Source: Eubacteriaceae bacterium UBA6119 (GTDB lineage Bacteria; Bacillota; Clostridia; Eubacteriales; UBA1433). Taken from it: a DNA stretch of 64,000 bases. The stretch spans positions 248,001 through 312,000 of the forward strand of contig DIVZ01000005.1 of NCBI GenBank assembly GCA_002423395.1, given 5' to 3'. Of this stretch, positions 43,065-51,696 are shown piece after piece (positions within the stretch are counted from its first letter, which is position 1; every line of letters begins with the position of its first letter). The notes beneath the pieces were generated by a model that was not told the origin of the DNA, ran no database searches, and was given only the letters and a program-made list of their open reading frames with translations. Made by a program: the position numbers and the translations under genes.

Positions 43065-43141
43065 GCGCCGTTAGCTCAGCTGGATAGAGCGTTCGGCTAC
43101 GGACCGAAAGGTCAGGGGTTCGAATCCCTTACGGCGCGCCA
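43065..43141 (+). tRNA. tRNA-Arg (ACG)
   Basis: A 77-base cloverleaf: acceptor GCGCCGT/ACGGCGC, discriminator G, encoded CCA, anticodon loop CTACGGA giving ACG, TTCGAATCC in the T arm. The ACG wobble base is expected to become inosine. Confidence 0.97.
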
Positions 43142-43155
43142 TTTAAAGTATTTTT

Positions 43156-43179
43156 AAGAGCCAATATAGGCTCTTTTTT
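43156..43179 (+). terminator. Intrinsic terminator of tRNA-Arg
   Basis: AAGAGCC pairs with GGCTCTT around six bases, then T. Confidence 0.88.
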
Positions 43180-43254
43180 ATTTGCTTAAAAATAATTATT
43201 TAAATTTTCAACAGTTTATGGTAAATTATGGTAATAAAAGTTTCGAGGAGCTGT

Positions 43255-43938
43255 ATGAATAAAGAGCAAATAGAAAAATACTTGCAGGTAAACCCTTTTG
43301 AACAGTTAAGCAATATAGTCTATAATTTAATTGTTGAGGATATAGCTTACTGCAATATTATGCCGGGCAAAAAAATAAATATATCCCAAATAGCGCAGGA
43401 TTTAAACATAAGCCGTACTCCTGTGAGAGAAGCTTTAATGAAACTCAGCCAGCTTGGGTTTATCAAGATGCACAATAAAAGTTATTATGTTTCAGAGTTT
43501 ACTCCGAACGATATTGTAAATATTTATTATGTACGCTCAATGCTGGAAAGTAAAGCTACCTTTTTATGCGCTCAATCTAAAAAATTTCCGTATATAGACC
43601 AGTTGAAAAAACTTGCCGATGATTTCTCGGAAGCTACTGATTATGAAAAAATAACAGATTTAGATTTTAAATTCCATACTATATTAATATCGCAATGCGG
43701 CAATGAACATTTAATTGATTGCTACAAGCTTCTTGAGAATAAATTCATCACATTGCAGAGAAGAAATTTAAAACTATTGCTTAGAGAAAAAATAATGCCT
43801 AAAATAGGCAGCATATCAACCCAGCACAATTCAATTGTCAATTCAATTTATTTAAATATGCCGGAACTGGCAGAAAAAGAAATGCAAAACCATATTAATT
43901 CCGGTCTTGTGCACGCTTTATTATTTGCCAATAAATAA
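43255..43938 (+). CDS. GntR family transcriptional regulator (FCD type)
   Basis: 227 residues from the ATG preceded by GAGGAG; the upstream ATG at 43228 has no site. The wHTH includes AQDLNISRTPVREALMKLSQ, and the FCD domain (about 85-215) has LDFKFHTILISQCGN. It begins NPFEQLSNIVYNLIVEDI, similar to the tandem regulators at 2.4-3.9 kb, so it belongs to the same subgroup. The genes after it are unrelated, leaving targets open. Confidence 0.9.
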   Translation: MNKEQIEKYLQVNPFEQLSNIVYNLIVEDIAYCNIMPGKKINISQIAQDLNISRTPVREALMKLSQLGFIKMHNKSYYVSEFTPNDIVNIYYVRSMLESKATFLCAQSKKFPYIDQLKKLADDFSEATDYEKITDLDFKFHTILISQCGNEHLIDCYKLLENKFITLQRRNLKLLLREKIMPKIGSISTQHNSIVNSIYLNMPELAEKEMQNHINSGLVHALLFANK

Positions 43939-44288
43939 ATTTAATTAATATGAATATTGTATTTCGGTAAATACAAATTACGCTTATCCAATATGTTGTT
44001 GTTCAAATATTGAAATCTTGTTTTCTTTATGGTATTAATTTGTAGAATTACATAGAAATTATTTTAATTTTGCTGTGTTTATTTTATTAATTATAAGCAA
44101 TTGACACCGTATAAAAATTTTTAAAATACAGCAAACTCTAATAATTTTTTTACACACGCAAATAATATAATTCGGCTCATAACTTTATAGTTATGATATA
44201 TTATTTTGTGTGTGTAAGTGTCTGAATTTTTAAAATTTTAATTATAATCTTAAATTTTCTTAAAATCCTGTTAATTAATTATCTAATA

Positions 44289-44317
44289 TTGACATTTTTT
44301 ATGTAAACGAATACAAT
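44289..44317 (+). promoter_or_regulatory. Strong sigma-A-like promoter ahead of an unannotated transcript
   Basis: TTGACA, a 17-base spacer and TACAAT. Nothing recognisable as a normal gene follows directly; a structured, gene-poor stretch does. The 350 bases before it (43939-44288) are AT-rich without a feature I can support. Confidence 0.65.
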
Positions 44318-44822
44318 GATAATACAAATGAAAGGTTTATCTGAGTAATTTGCAATAGCCGAAAAGGTCAAACGTCTTGGTTTAGCAAAATTTCTTAAAG
44401 CTTATCAAAGCTGCGTATAATCAGGAATTGGTGATCCCGATAATGGATTCCGGTATTTTCAAAAAAAGCGTGACGCTTATTTTTGAAAAACCGAAAAAAA
44501 TCAGTTTTAGTGATTACTCTGAAAAGATATTCATTTAAGAAAAGTTGCGAATACAAAGGCCGGAAAATTATAAATGGCGGTACCGGTTAAAAGTTTTCCG
44601 GTTTGACTCTTCCGAATAAATTATGATGATTGCTAATCCGGCAAGAAAAGCAATAAGATTAATTTGTAAGGATAGGAGAAAGGGAGGAAGAACTAAATTG
44701 TTCGACTTCGAGAGATAGGCAGTCCGGTTCTTAATATGAGCTCAGGGCTGCTTATCTTAAAATAAAAGGCAAAACTTTTAAATGTAATTACTCCTAAATA
44801 TAAAGTTTGGGGGAGAAACGGT
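44318..44822 (+). other. Structured gene-poor leader or decayed gene
   Basis: Three hairpins are visible: 44458-44487 (TTCAAAAA...TTTTTGAA with an AAGCG core), 44560-44601 (CCGGAAAA/TTTTCCGG) and 44714-44756 (GATAGGCAG/CTGCTTATC). Short coding-like pieces also occur, such as AEKVKRLGLAKFLKAY (from 44357) and MDSGIFKKSVTLIFEKPKKI (from 44444), in different frames and broken by stops. This fits either a long 5' leader with structured RNA, or a decayed gene. I cannot choose between them from one sequence. Confidence 0.4.
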
Positions 44823-44951
44823 ATGTTAAAAGTAACAGTAAAAAAAGAAAAACAGGGGATAGATTTAAAAAATAACTGCAATATGAAGATTTTAAAAAAA
44901 TTATATTATGCAGATAATGAAAAACGCGGTCTTATAAAGTATAATAATTAA
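44823..44951 (+). CDS. Small basic protein (42 aa), unknown
   Basis: A 42-residue frame, MLKVTVKKEKQGIDLKNNCN at its start, ending LIKYNN. A GGGGGAG ribosome site lies eight bases upstream and a good terminator begins seven bases after the stop. It is lysine-rich (about a quarter of residues), soluble, without a recognised motif. It is the first well-supported reading frame downstream of the strong promoter at 44289, so it may be the product of that transcript. Confidence 0.5.
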   Translation: MLKVTVKKEKQGIDLKNNCNMKILKKLYYADNEKRGLIKYNN

Positions 44952-44957
44952 TTTCAT

Positions 44958-44985
44958 AGCGCTTATGGGCGCTCTTTTGTTTTTA
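44958..44985 (+). terminator. Intrinsic terminator after the 42-residue gene
   Basis: AGCGC pairs with GCGCT around six bases, followed by T-rich sequence. Confidence 0.75.
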
Positions 44986-45010
44986 AAATTAGAATAAGGA
45001 GGTGGTAACA

Positions 45011-45193
45011 ATGATGAAAAGGTATTTATACTCTGTTATAAGCTGCACCATGATTGCAGTGGGGTTTGCGATATTGCTGTTTAATATCGTATCAGGAGCA
45101 ATGAGTTGGGGGCTTGGAAATGCCGCTCAAGTATTGCTGGGGTTTGTAATGATGTTTTTTGGATTGCGGAGCATAATGCTAAACAGATACTGA
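45011..45193 (+). CDS. Small two-span membrane protein (60 aa), unknown
   Basis: 60 residues with two hydrophobic helices (about 6-26 and 35-55) separated by SGAMSWGLGNA, and a positively charged end. AAGGAGG lies eight bases before the ATG, a very strong ribosome site. No family is recognised; size and topology resemble small holin-like or regulatory membrane proteins, but this is only a resemblance. A GCAGGCAA/TTGCCTGC hairpin at 45250-45279 may end the transcript. Confidence 0.65.
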   Translation: MMKRYLYSVISCTMIAVGFAILLFNIVSGAMSWGLGNAAQVLLGFVMMFFGLRSIMLNRY

Positions 45194-45301
45194 AATCAAT
45201 TATACAATTAATGGAGGAAGCGAAATTGCAAATAGACTTAAATAAATGAGCAGGCAAGTTCTGGTAAGGATTTGCCTGCATATTTATGAATAAAGATTTC
45301 G

Positions 45302-45811
45302 TTAATTATCATCTTCACACGGTTTATTTTTACCGCATCTTTTTATATTCCAGTATTCCAAAATAATAACCCCTACAAACACTATATCTATTGCTATAAG
45401 AATTAACAGCAGAAACGAATGTATGTGTATGAATTTATAAATTTCATATATAAGCAGAAGTCCGAACACGGCAACCGATGCGGGAAACGCCCAAAGCACT
45501 TTTTTAAATAACAGGCATATAAAAACAAGCTTAACAGCTCCGTGAAGCATCATATAAATTGCTACAGAACGCTGGGAGTCAATCGACAGGGTATGACCTA
45601 AGTTATAAAAATAATTCATTATCCTGTCAGTGGGGTCTTGACGCAATTCGGGAATAACAACTGCAATCATGAATTTATCAATCCATTCCTGTTTTAAAAT
45701 AAACAAAAAATATGCGCCTATGCACTCACACAGAGCGTTTAAACCTTTAGCCGCAAGACCGATATAAAACAAAATATTAATTTTTTTACTGCTAATATTC
45801 GGTTTTTTCAT
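45302..45811 (-). CDS. DUF2127 family membrane protein
   Basis: 169 residues with four helices. The topology and the conserved MLHGAVKLVFICLLFKK block are those of DUF2127, a membrane family of unknown function related to DoxX-like small membrane proteins. A basic N-terminus (KKPNISSKK) and hydrophilic C-terminus lie on the cytoplasmic side. It is transcribed alone, divergent from the metallo-hydrolase gene. Confidence 0.82.
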   Translation of the reverse strand: MKKPNISSKKINILFYIGLAAKGLNALCECIGAYFLFILKQEWIDKFMIAVVIPELRQDPTDRIMNYFYNLGHTLSIDSQRSVAIYMMLHGAVKLVFICLLFKKVLWAFPASVAVFGLLLIYEIYKFIHIHSFLLLILIAIDIVFVGVIILEYWNIKRCGKNKPCEDDN

Positions 45812-45982
45812 TTATTTCCCCTATATTTTTGCATTATTATATTATGACTTAAAAAGCTTGTTTTGTAAATAGCGCTTTGGAATAAATTTTAAGTTAATAT
45901 CTGTCAAATTTAATAAATACATATTTGAGAATTCTTTGTTTTTAGTTATACTGTAATTGATAAACTATATGGAGGATATTTT

Positions 45983-46681
45983 ATGCAGAATTCTCAGATT
46001 TATAAAATATATAATTTTAATAAAAAAATAACGGTAATTGAAGAACAAGGCGTGCGTATGTTTGTGCTTAAAGGTTCAAAAGGCTCACTTCTTGTAGATA
46101 CAGGCTACGGCGGCGGAGACGTAAAACTTGCGGCTCAAAACATCGCGCGGAATTTTAAAGTAATTATAACTCATCCAGACACCGATCATATCGGAGGAAT
46201 TAAAGCTTTTGATGAAGTATATATGCATCCGTCCGATTTTGCGCAGTTTCGCAGCAGATGCTCTAAAAAAAGCATAATAATAAATCCTGTGTATGAAAAT
46301 GATATTTTTGATTTAGGCGATATGAAATGGGAAATAATAGAAATACCAGGACATACCTGCGGAAGCATCGCCTTGCTTGACAGAGAAAACAGAATACTCA
46401 TATCAGCAGATTCCGTACAGGAAGGCCCCATTTATATGTTCGGCGAGTACCGCTCTCTTGAAGCGCAGATATTAAGTCTTAAAAAACTGGACAACATGAA
46501 AGACGCATTTGATATAATACTGCCGTGCCATAATATGCTGCCTGTTAAAACGGATATATTACCGGTTTTAATAGAAGGAGCACAAAAACTGTGGTGCGGA
46601 GAGCTTTGCGGAAAACCCGTTAATCTGGGCTGGGCACAGACAAACAGATATGATTATCAATCTGTCAGCTATTATTATTAA
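45983..46681 (+). CDS. Metallo-beta-lactamase fold hydrolase
   Basis: 232 residues. The metal motif reads THPDTDHIGG: the second His of HxHxDH is Asp here, a variant known in some subgroups. Further ligands are in EIPGHTCGSIALLD, ILISADSV and LPCHNM. The substrate is unknown; close family members include hydroxyacylglutathione hydrolase-like proteins. GGAGG precedes the ATG. The ThrE exporter genes follow 20 bases downstream, probably on the same mRNA. Confidence 0.9.
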   Translation: MQNSQIYKIYNFNKKITVIEEQGVRMFVLKGSKGSLLVDTGYGGGDVKLAAQNIARNFKVIITHPDTDHIGGIKAFDEVYMHPSDFAQFRSRCSKKSIIINPVYENDIFDLGDMKWEIIEIPGHTCGSIALLDRENRILISADSVQEGPIYMFGEYRSLEAQILSLKKLDNMKDAFDIILPCHNMLPVKTDILPVLIEGAQKLWCGELCGKPVNLGWAQTNRYDYQSVSYYY

Positions 46682-46701
46682 ATTAAAACCCGGAGAAAAT
46701 A

Positions 46702-47475
46702 ATGGATAACAAACTGCTTATGGATACGGCGGTTCTCGCAGGAGAAATCTTGCTTACGAGCGGAGCCGAAACAAACAGGGTGGAAGACACTGTTAACAGA
46801 ATATTAATGACATCAGAGCTTGAAAAAGGCGAAGCGCTGGCAATTTCGACGGGAATATTCGCGCTGCTTGAAGATAAAAACAAGATTGTCGCAACGTCTA
46901 TAAGAAGAGTAAAAAGACGTGAAACCAATTTAAACAATATTTATCTTGTAAACAATGTTTCAAGAGATTTTTGCAGCGGAAAATGTACGCTTTCCCAAGC
47001 TTATAGCGCCCTTACCGGCATTGCGCAGGGCAAGCAATACAATAACATTCTGCTTTTGTTATGTTATATAATAACATCGGCTTCTTTTACATTACTGTTT
47101 GGGGGAGGCGTTTTTGAATGCATGGTATCCGCGATTAACGGAATAATTATTTTCTTTATAGGTTTAATAAAAACAAGAAAAGACATGAACCGCCTTATAG
47201 TAAAAATGCTCCAGTCTCTTGCTATGGCTATTTTTACCGTTTTGTTTATAAATTTATTAAATTTAAACATAAATCTGGAGACGGTTATTGCGGGCTCAAT
47301 AATGCCGCTTGTCCCCGGCGTCGCTCTTACAAACTCTATAAGGGATTTATTTCACGGAGATTATTTATCGGGCGGAGCCAGATTTATAGAGGCGTTCGTA
47401 TCGGTTACTTTTATTGCTATGGGTTTTGGTTTGGGGCTGCTTTTGGGCAAAATTGTATTCGGAGGTATTATTTAA
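46702..47475 (+). CDS. Threonine/serine exporter, ThrE N-terminal-type subunit (YjjP-like)
   Basis: 257 residues. The soluble N-terminal part contains the hallmark GEILLTSGAETNRVEDTVNR and SIRRVKRRETNLNNIYLVN; five helices follow (about 115-255) with GSIMPLVPGVALTNSIRDLF, the ThrE signature. In actinobacteria ThrE is one polypeptide; here, as in E. coli YjjP/YjjB, it is split into two genes. It exports amino acids or small carboxylates (YjjPB exports succinate). Confidence 0.92.
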   Translation: MDNKLLMDTAVLAGEILLTSGAETNRVEDTVNRILMTSELEKGEALAISTGIFALLEDKNKIVATSIRRVKRRETNLNNIYLVNNVSRDFCSGKCTLSQAYSALTGIAQGKQYNNILLLLCYIITSASFTLLFGGGVFECMVSAINGIIIFFIGLIKTRKDMNRLIVKMLQSLAMAIFTVLFINLLNLNINLETVIAGSIMPLVPGVALTNSIRDLFHGDYLSGGARFIEAFVSVTFIAMGFGLGLLLGKIVFGGII

Positions 47476-47476
47476 T

Positions 47477-47908
47477 ATGCTGATACAAATTATCGGATCT
47501 TTTTTAGCGGTAGTGTCATTATCGGTAGTATTCGGTGTGCCTAAAAAATATATTGTATATTCGGGCATAGCGGGAGCGGTAGGACAGATAATGTATTTTT
47601 TAATTATGTCTTTTAACGGCAGCCAGTTAATCGCGGTATTTACAGGAGCAGTAGTCGTTGCGCTTTTGGCGCATATAATGGCAAGGCTGTTTAAAGCGCC
47701 CGTAACAGTGTTTTTAATACCTGGAATAATTCCGACAGTGCCTGGACTGGATATGTATCGGGCAGTATATTATTTGATTGTCGGGCAAAATAGTCTTGCG
47801 CAGCAGCACATGCTTCTGGCGCTGAAAATTGCCGGTATGATTGCGCTTGCAATATTTATGGTAGACGCTTTATTCGGACTAAAAAGAGTTAAAAAACAGG
47901 CAAATTAG
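47477..47908 (+). CDS. Threonine/serine exporter, ThrE C-terminal-type subunit (YjjB-like)
   Basis: 143 residues, five helices, beginning one base after the stop of the N-terminal subunit. The frame is open further upstream but GGAGG lies before the ATG at 47477. FLIPGIIPTVPGLDMYRAVY is the family signature of the DUF3815/ThrE_2 domain. It completes the split exporter. Confidence 0.92.
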   Translation: MLIQIIGSFLAVVSLSVVFGVPKKYIVYSGIAGAVGQIMYFLIMSFNGSQLIAVFTGAVVVALLAHIMARLFKAPVTVFLIPGIIPTVPGLDMYRAVYYLIVGQNSLAQQHMLLALKIAGMIALAIFMVDALFGLKRVKKQAN

Positions 47909-47924
47909 AATATTTATTTAATAT

Positions 47925-47956
47925 AAACGATAAGCTTTGAGCCTGTCGTTTTTTTT
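47925..47956 (+). terminator. Intrinsic terminator of the ThrE genes
   Basis: AAACGA pairs with TCGTTT and an inner AAGC/GCCT stem extends it, followed by a run of T. Confidence 0.7.
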
Positions 47957-48100
47957 AATTGTATTTAGTGCGTTAAACTCAGTGACAATAATTAAAAAGT
48001 ATTTTAACTGATATAAAAGTGACGGGGTCAAAACATTTGTAAAGCAAAATATATTGTGATATCATTATAAAAATACGTTATCAACTTTTAGGAGCGCATC

Positions 48101-49198
48101 ATGTTTAAAAAGCCAATATACACAGCGCCTGATTTTAATCAGGAAAAGTTTTTAAGTTCACCGAATGCATCGACAGATAAAGTAAAAATCCGGGGCATAG
48201 CTCCTGATAATTACCATGCCACTTCAATATACCCTGAATATTACAAAATCAATGGCGAGTGGAGACTTATACCCCAAAGCCGTATGGACTGCGTCCCTGT
48301 TATCAATCACGATGGCAGCCTGGAAGCGAAAGAATTTCGCAGACTTAAGGTTGGTGATGATGTAATTACCGGAAGAGTAGATGACGGCACACAGGGGATT
48401 TACCTTTATAACAACGGGTTCAAATCGGATGAGGATAAAATAGACACCTTTGCATTCCGAAGCGGAAGATCCAGAGAAACATCATTCGGGCCGGATTATG
48501 ACAGACTGGTCGAACTTTTAGAACATGACAAAAATCACGGTCATATAATTTGGGTGCTTGGGCCCGCGGTAATTTTCAATTCTCAATCCCGTGAAGCAAT
48601 GGAATATATCATCGACCATAATTACGCCCATGCTGTTTTTGGGGGCAATGCGGTAGCGACGCATGATCTGGAAGGCGCGTTATTCGGCACAGCCGTTGGT
48701 CAGGATATACGCACCTGCGAGAACATGCATAATGGTCACTATCACCACCTGGATGCTATAAACATGATCAATAAAGCCGGATCAATAGAGGAAGCCATTA
48801 AAGAATATCATATTGATAACGGCGTGATTTACTCCTGCGTGAAGAACAATATTCCTTACGTGCTGGCAGGTTCTATCCGTGACGACGGCCCGCTTACCGG
48901 CGTTTTCAGCGATATGCCAGAAGCGCAGGATGAAATGCGTTATCATATAAAAAAAGCGACGACGATAGTTTGTCTTGCCACACAGCTCCACACAATCGCT
49001 ACCGGAAATTTAACGCCATCTTATACGGTACTTGGCGGAGAGGTGAAGCCGGTGTTTATATATGCTGTGGATATTTCGGAATTTGTACTAAACAAACTCA
49101 GAGACCGGGGGACATTGGAGGTTACAACAATAGTTTCCAACGTTCAGGACTTTTTGTTTAAATTAGTATATATGTTAAACAAGCATCGCGATATATAA
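48101..49198 (+). CDS. LOR/SDH-type ornithine cyclodeaminase homologue (TIGR00300 family)
   Basis: 365 residues. Conserved stretches are VLGPAVIFNS, HAVFGGNAVATHDLEGALFG, CVKNNIPYVLAGSIRDDGPL and ATQLHTIATGNLTPS, the core of the archaeal ornithine cyclodeaminase/LOR-SDH family. In cyanobacteria this domain is the C-terminal half of the arginine dihydrolase ArgZ/AgrE; here it stands alone without the N-terminal arginine-degrading domain. It probably turns ornithine into proline with NAD as bound cofactor. The DNA looks more GC-rich than its neighbours by eye, which may mean transfer. Confidence 0.82.
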   Translation: MFKKPIYTAPDFNQEKFLSSPNASTDKVKIRGIAPDNYHATSIYPEYYKINGEWRLIPQSRMDCVPVINHDGSLEAKEFRRLKVGDDVITGRVDDGTQGIYLYNNGFKSDEDKIDTFAFRSGRSRETSFGPDYDRLVELLEHDKNHGHIIWVLGPAVIFNSQSREAMEYIIDHNYAHAVFGGNAVATHDLEGALFGTAVGQDIRTCENMHNGHYHHLDAINMINKAGSIEEAIKEYHIDNGVIYSCVKNNIPYVLAGSIRDDGPLTGVFSDMPEAQDEMRYHIKKATTIVCLATQLHTIATGNLTPSYTVLGGEVKPVFIYAVDISEFVLNKLRDRGTLEVTTIVSNVQDFLFKLVYMLNKHRDI

Positions 49199-49279
49199 AA
49201 CTTGTAAATGTTAAATACATATTATTCGTTTTTCTAGAAATCAATGTAAAACTTAAAACAACTTTTATAAAACATAAAA

Positions 49280-49308
49280 TTGTAAAAAAAGGGTTAATTT
49301 GGTATAAT
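49280..49308 (+). promoter_or_regulatory. Sigma-A promoter of tRNA-Gly
   Basis: TTGTAA, a 17-base spacer and TATAAT end 11 bases before the tRNA. Confidence 0.7.
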
Positions 49309-49319
49309 TTCCTCATATT

Positions 49320-49394
49320 GCGAAAGTGGCTCAATGGCAGAGCATCGCCTTCCCAAGGCGAGGGTTGCGAGTTCGAATCTCGTCTTTCGCTCCA
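49320..49394 (+). tRNA. tRNA-Gly (CCC)
   Basis: A 75-base cloverleaf: acceptor GCGAAAG/CTTTCGC, discriminator T, encoded CCA, anticodon loop TTCCCAA giving CCC, TTCGAATCT in the T arm. Confidence 0.96.
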
Positions 49395-49404
49395 AAATGA
49401 TTAT

Positions 49405-49434
49405 AACTGTCTTATGTAAGGCAGTTTTTTGTTT
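49405..49434 (+). terminator. Intrinsic terminator of tRNA-Gly
   Basis: AACTGTCTT pairs with AAGGCAGTT (one G-U) around four bases, then six T. Confidence 0.85.
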
Positions 49435-49549
49435 TAATTAATTCATATTTGCATTATATGCATATAATTATCTTGAATATATAGACAAAATGTTATATTA
49501 TTATTTAAATATTTACAAATTTTTACAATATATTGGGGAGTTGCGCAAT

Positions 49550-50749
49550 TTGTCTAAATATGTTTATAAGGCAATGGATGCTGAAGGTAAAAAACTCAAC
49601 GGCAGCATTGAAGCGGACAACGACGAAGAATTTAAAATTGAGTTAAAAAGTCTCGGATTATATTTAATAAGTTATTCAATCTGGGGTCAAAACAACGCTA
49701 TCGGGATAGGAAAATCTATCTCGCAGAAAGATCTTGCGGTTATTTGCAGGCAATTTTCAACCATGCTTAATGCGGGAATAAGCGTTGTTAAATGCCTTGA
49801 CATTTTGTGCAGCCAAACAACAAACGCAAAAACGAGAGCAAAGCTTGCTTCCGTTTTGGAAGAAGTAAAAAAAGGTTCGTCACTGCATAAAGCTATGGCT
49901 AATCAAGGCAAAGCTTTTCCTTTTTATCTAATAAGTTCGGTTGAATCAGGCGAAGAAGGCGGTACGCTGGATGAAGTTATGACAAGAATGTCAAATTACT
50001 TTGAAAAGCAATATAAAACTGCCCGCCAAGTTAAAAACGCCATGATGTATCCGCTTATTTTGGCGTGCCTGTGCGTTGGCGTTGTTACGATGCTGTTAGT
50101 TGTTGTGGTTCCAAAGTTTATATCTATGTACGCATCACAAGGTTCAGATCTTCCAAAACCAACGCAAATATTAATAGGGCTGACAAACTTCTTAATTCAT
50201 AAATGGTGGGTTGTCGCTTTGGTAGTAGGAGCTTTTATAGGGATTATAACTCTTATAAAAACGCTGCCTTCAACCAGGCTTTCCTGGGATAAATTCGTGC
50301 TTAAAATGCCGGTAATCGGCAAACTGCGGTGCATACTTGTAACAAGCAAATTTGCCCATACCATGTCGACTTTATCCTCAAGCGGTATATCAATGTTAAT
50401 ATCTTTAGATGTAGTATCAAGAGTTATTAATAATTCGTACGTATCGCAGTGCGTTAAAATAATAATCGATGATTTAAAACGAGGAATTCCTCTCAGCGAT
50501 TCAATTAAAAAATTTGATATTTTTCCTATGATGTTTAAGTCCATGATAGCCGTAGGCGAAGAATCCGGAGAACTTGACGAGCTGCTTGAAAAAACGGCTG
50601 TATTTTACGAGGATGAAGCGGATGGCGCGGTGAAGAAAATGGTTGCTCTTGTAGAGCCGCTAATGATAATAATAATGGCTATAATTATTGCTTTTGTCGT
50701 AATTTCAATATTATTGCCTATATATACAATGTATGAAAATATGTTATAG
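49550..50749 (+). CDS. pilC: Type IV pilus inner-membrane protein PilC (GspF family)
   Basis: About 399 residues from a TTG preceded by GGGGAG; the frame is open from 49490 but that part looks non-coding. It has the two GspF repeats (about 55-180 and 260-385), each with a conserved L-x-A/S-G box (FSTMLNAGISVVKCLD and MSTLSSSGISMLISLD), and three membrane helices. EDEADGAVKKMVALVEPLMI is the typical C-terminal motif. PilC is the membrane platform on which PilB and PilT act. First gene of the pilus operon. Confidence 0.92.
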   Translation: MSKYVYKAMDAEGKKLNGSIEADNDEEFKIELKSLGLYLISYSIWGQNNAIGIGKSISQKDLAVICRQFSTMLNAGISVVKCLDILCSQTTNAKTRAKLASVLEEVKKGSSLHKAMANQGKAFPFYLISSVESGEEGGTLDEVMTRMSNYFEKQYKTARQVKNAMMYPLILACLCVGVVTMLLVVVVPKFISMYASQGSDLPKPTQILIGLTNFLIHKWWVVALVVGAFIGIITLIKTLPSTRLSWDKFVLKMPVIGKLRCILVTSKFAHTMSTLSSSGISMLISLDVVSRVINNSYVSQCVKIIIDDLKRGIPLSDSIKKFDIFPMMFKSMIAVGEESGELDELLEKTAVFYEDEADGAVKKMVALVEPLMIIIMAIIIAFVVISILLPIYTMYENML

Positions 50750-50766
50750 TTCAGGGGTGGAAAAAA

Positions 50767-51684
50767 TTGCTGTCAATTGATATAGGAAGCAGATATATAA
50801 AACTACTTTATGCAAACATCAGCGGTAAACAGATTGTTGTTTCAGACAATGTTTTATTGCAAACGCCGCCTGAAGCTGTGCTAAGCGGTATTGTATGTAA
50901 CTTTGACATAATTTCGGAAATTATCGGTCAGGAAGTTACAAAACAAAAATGGAAGGGCGCTAAAACAACTATTGTAATTACAAGCCCGGATATTATTGTA
51001 AGAGAAATCAAGCTGCCGAAAACCAGTTCAAAAAATATTAAAAATATAGTATCCAATGAAATGAGTTCATTTTTCAACGGTGAAAAATATGCGATAGAGT
51101 ATTTTTTGCAGAATCAGGATAAATCGGTTTTAAAAGCCCATGCATTTGCAATGTCGCTGCCGCTTATTGAAGATTATAAAAAAATGCTTGCCAAAGCGCA
51201 GCTTTTTCCTTCTACGCTTGATATAAGCTCAAACTGTATCAGAAAAATAAATATGGGACTTAAATATGAACAGGGCAGCGAAGATATTATTGTAAATGTG
51301 GATATCGGTTATAATTTGATAAATTTCAATTTATTTTATAAAAATTATTTACTGTATACCCGTTGTATAAAAATGGAAATTACAAATGAAGCTAAACCAT
51401 CTGCAGAACCGGGCAATGAGTTAAAAGCTGAAAATACATATTTAACGTATATCGGTGATGAAATTCAAAAAATACTTCAGTTTTTGGCATCCAGTGAATA
51501 CAGAGACAAAAATACAATAATCTCTGTATGCGGCGGCGGAGCAAACATAGAAGGAATTGACAGTTGGCTGAAACAATATTTGAACAGCGAAGTGGTACTT
51601 GCAGATAATATAAAGCATAACGGAATAAAAGGCGGTAACATGAAAGAGTTTATTAATGCGCTTGGCGCGCAAATAAGGCTGTGA
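50767..51684 (+). CDS. pilM: Type IV pilus assembly protein PilM
   Basis: 305 residues, TTG start behind GGGGTGG. It has the actin-like ATPase fold: phosphate-1 SIDIGSRYIKLLYA, phosphate-2 NVDIGYNLINFNLFY and adenosine motif VCGGGANIEGID. PilM binds the N-terminus of PilN on the cytoplasmic face and links the alignment complex to the motor. Order pilM-pilN-pilO is conserved. Confidence 0.9.
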   Translation: MLSIDIGSRYIKLLYANISGKQIVVSDNVLLQTPPEAVLSGIVCNFDIISEIIGQEVTKQKWKGAKTTIVITSPDIIVREIKLPKTSSKNIKNIVSNEMSSFFNGEKYAIEYFLQNQDKSVLKAHAFAMSLPLIEDYKKMLAKAQLFPSTLDISSNCIRKINMGLKYEQGSEDIIVNVDIGYNLINFNLFYKNYLLYTRCIKMEITNEAKPSAEPGNELKAENTYLTYIGDEIQKILQFLASSEYRDKNTIISVCGGGANIEGIDSWLKQYLNSEVVLADNIKHNGIKGGNMKEFINALGAQIRL

Positions 51685-51696
51685 GGTGTTGGTAAG

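Noticed and set aside
44693..44881. A 62-codon minus-strand frame
   Set aside because: It has no ribosome site and runs opposite to better-supported signals (hairpin, ribosome site and small gene on the plus strand).
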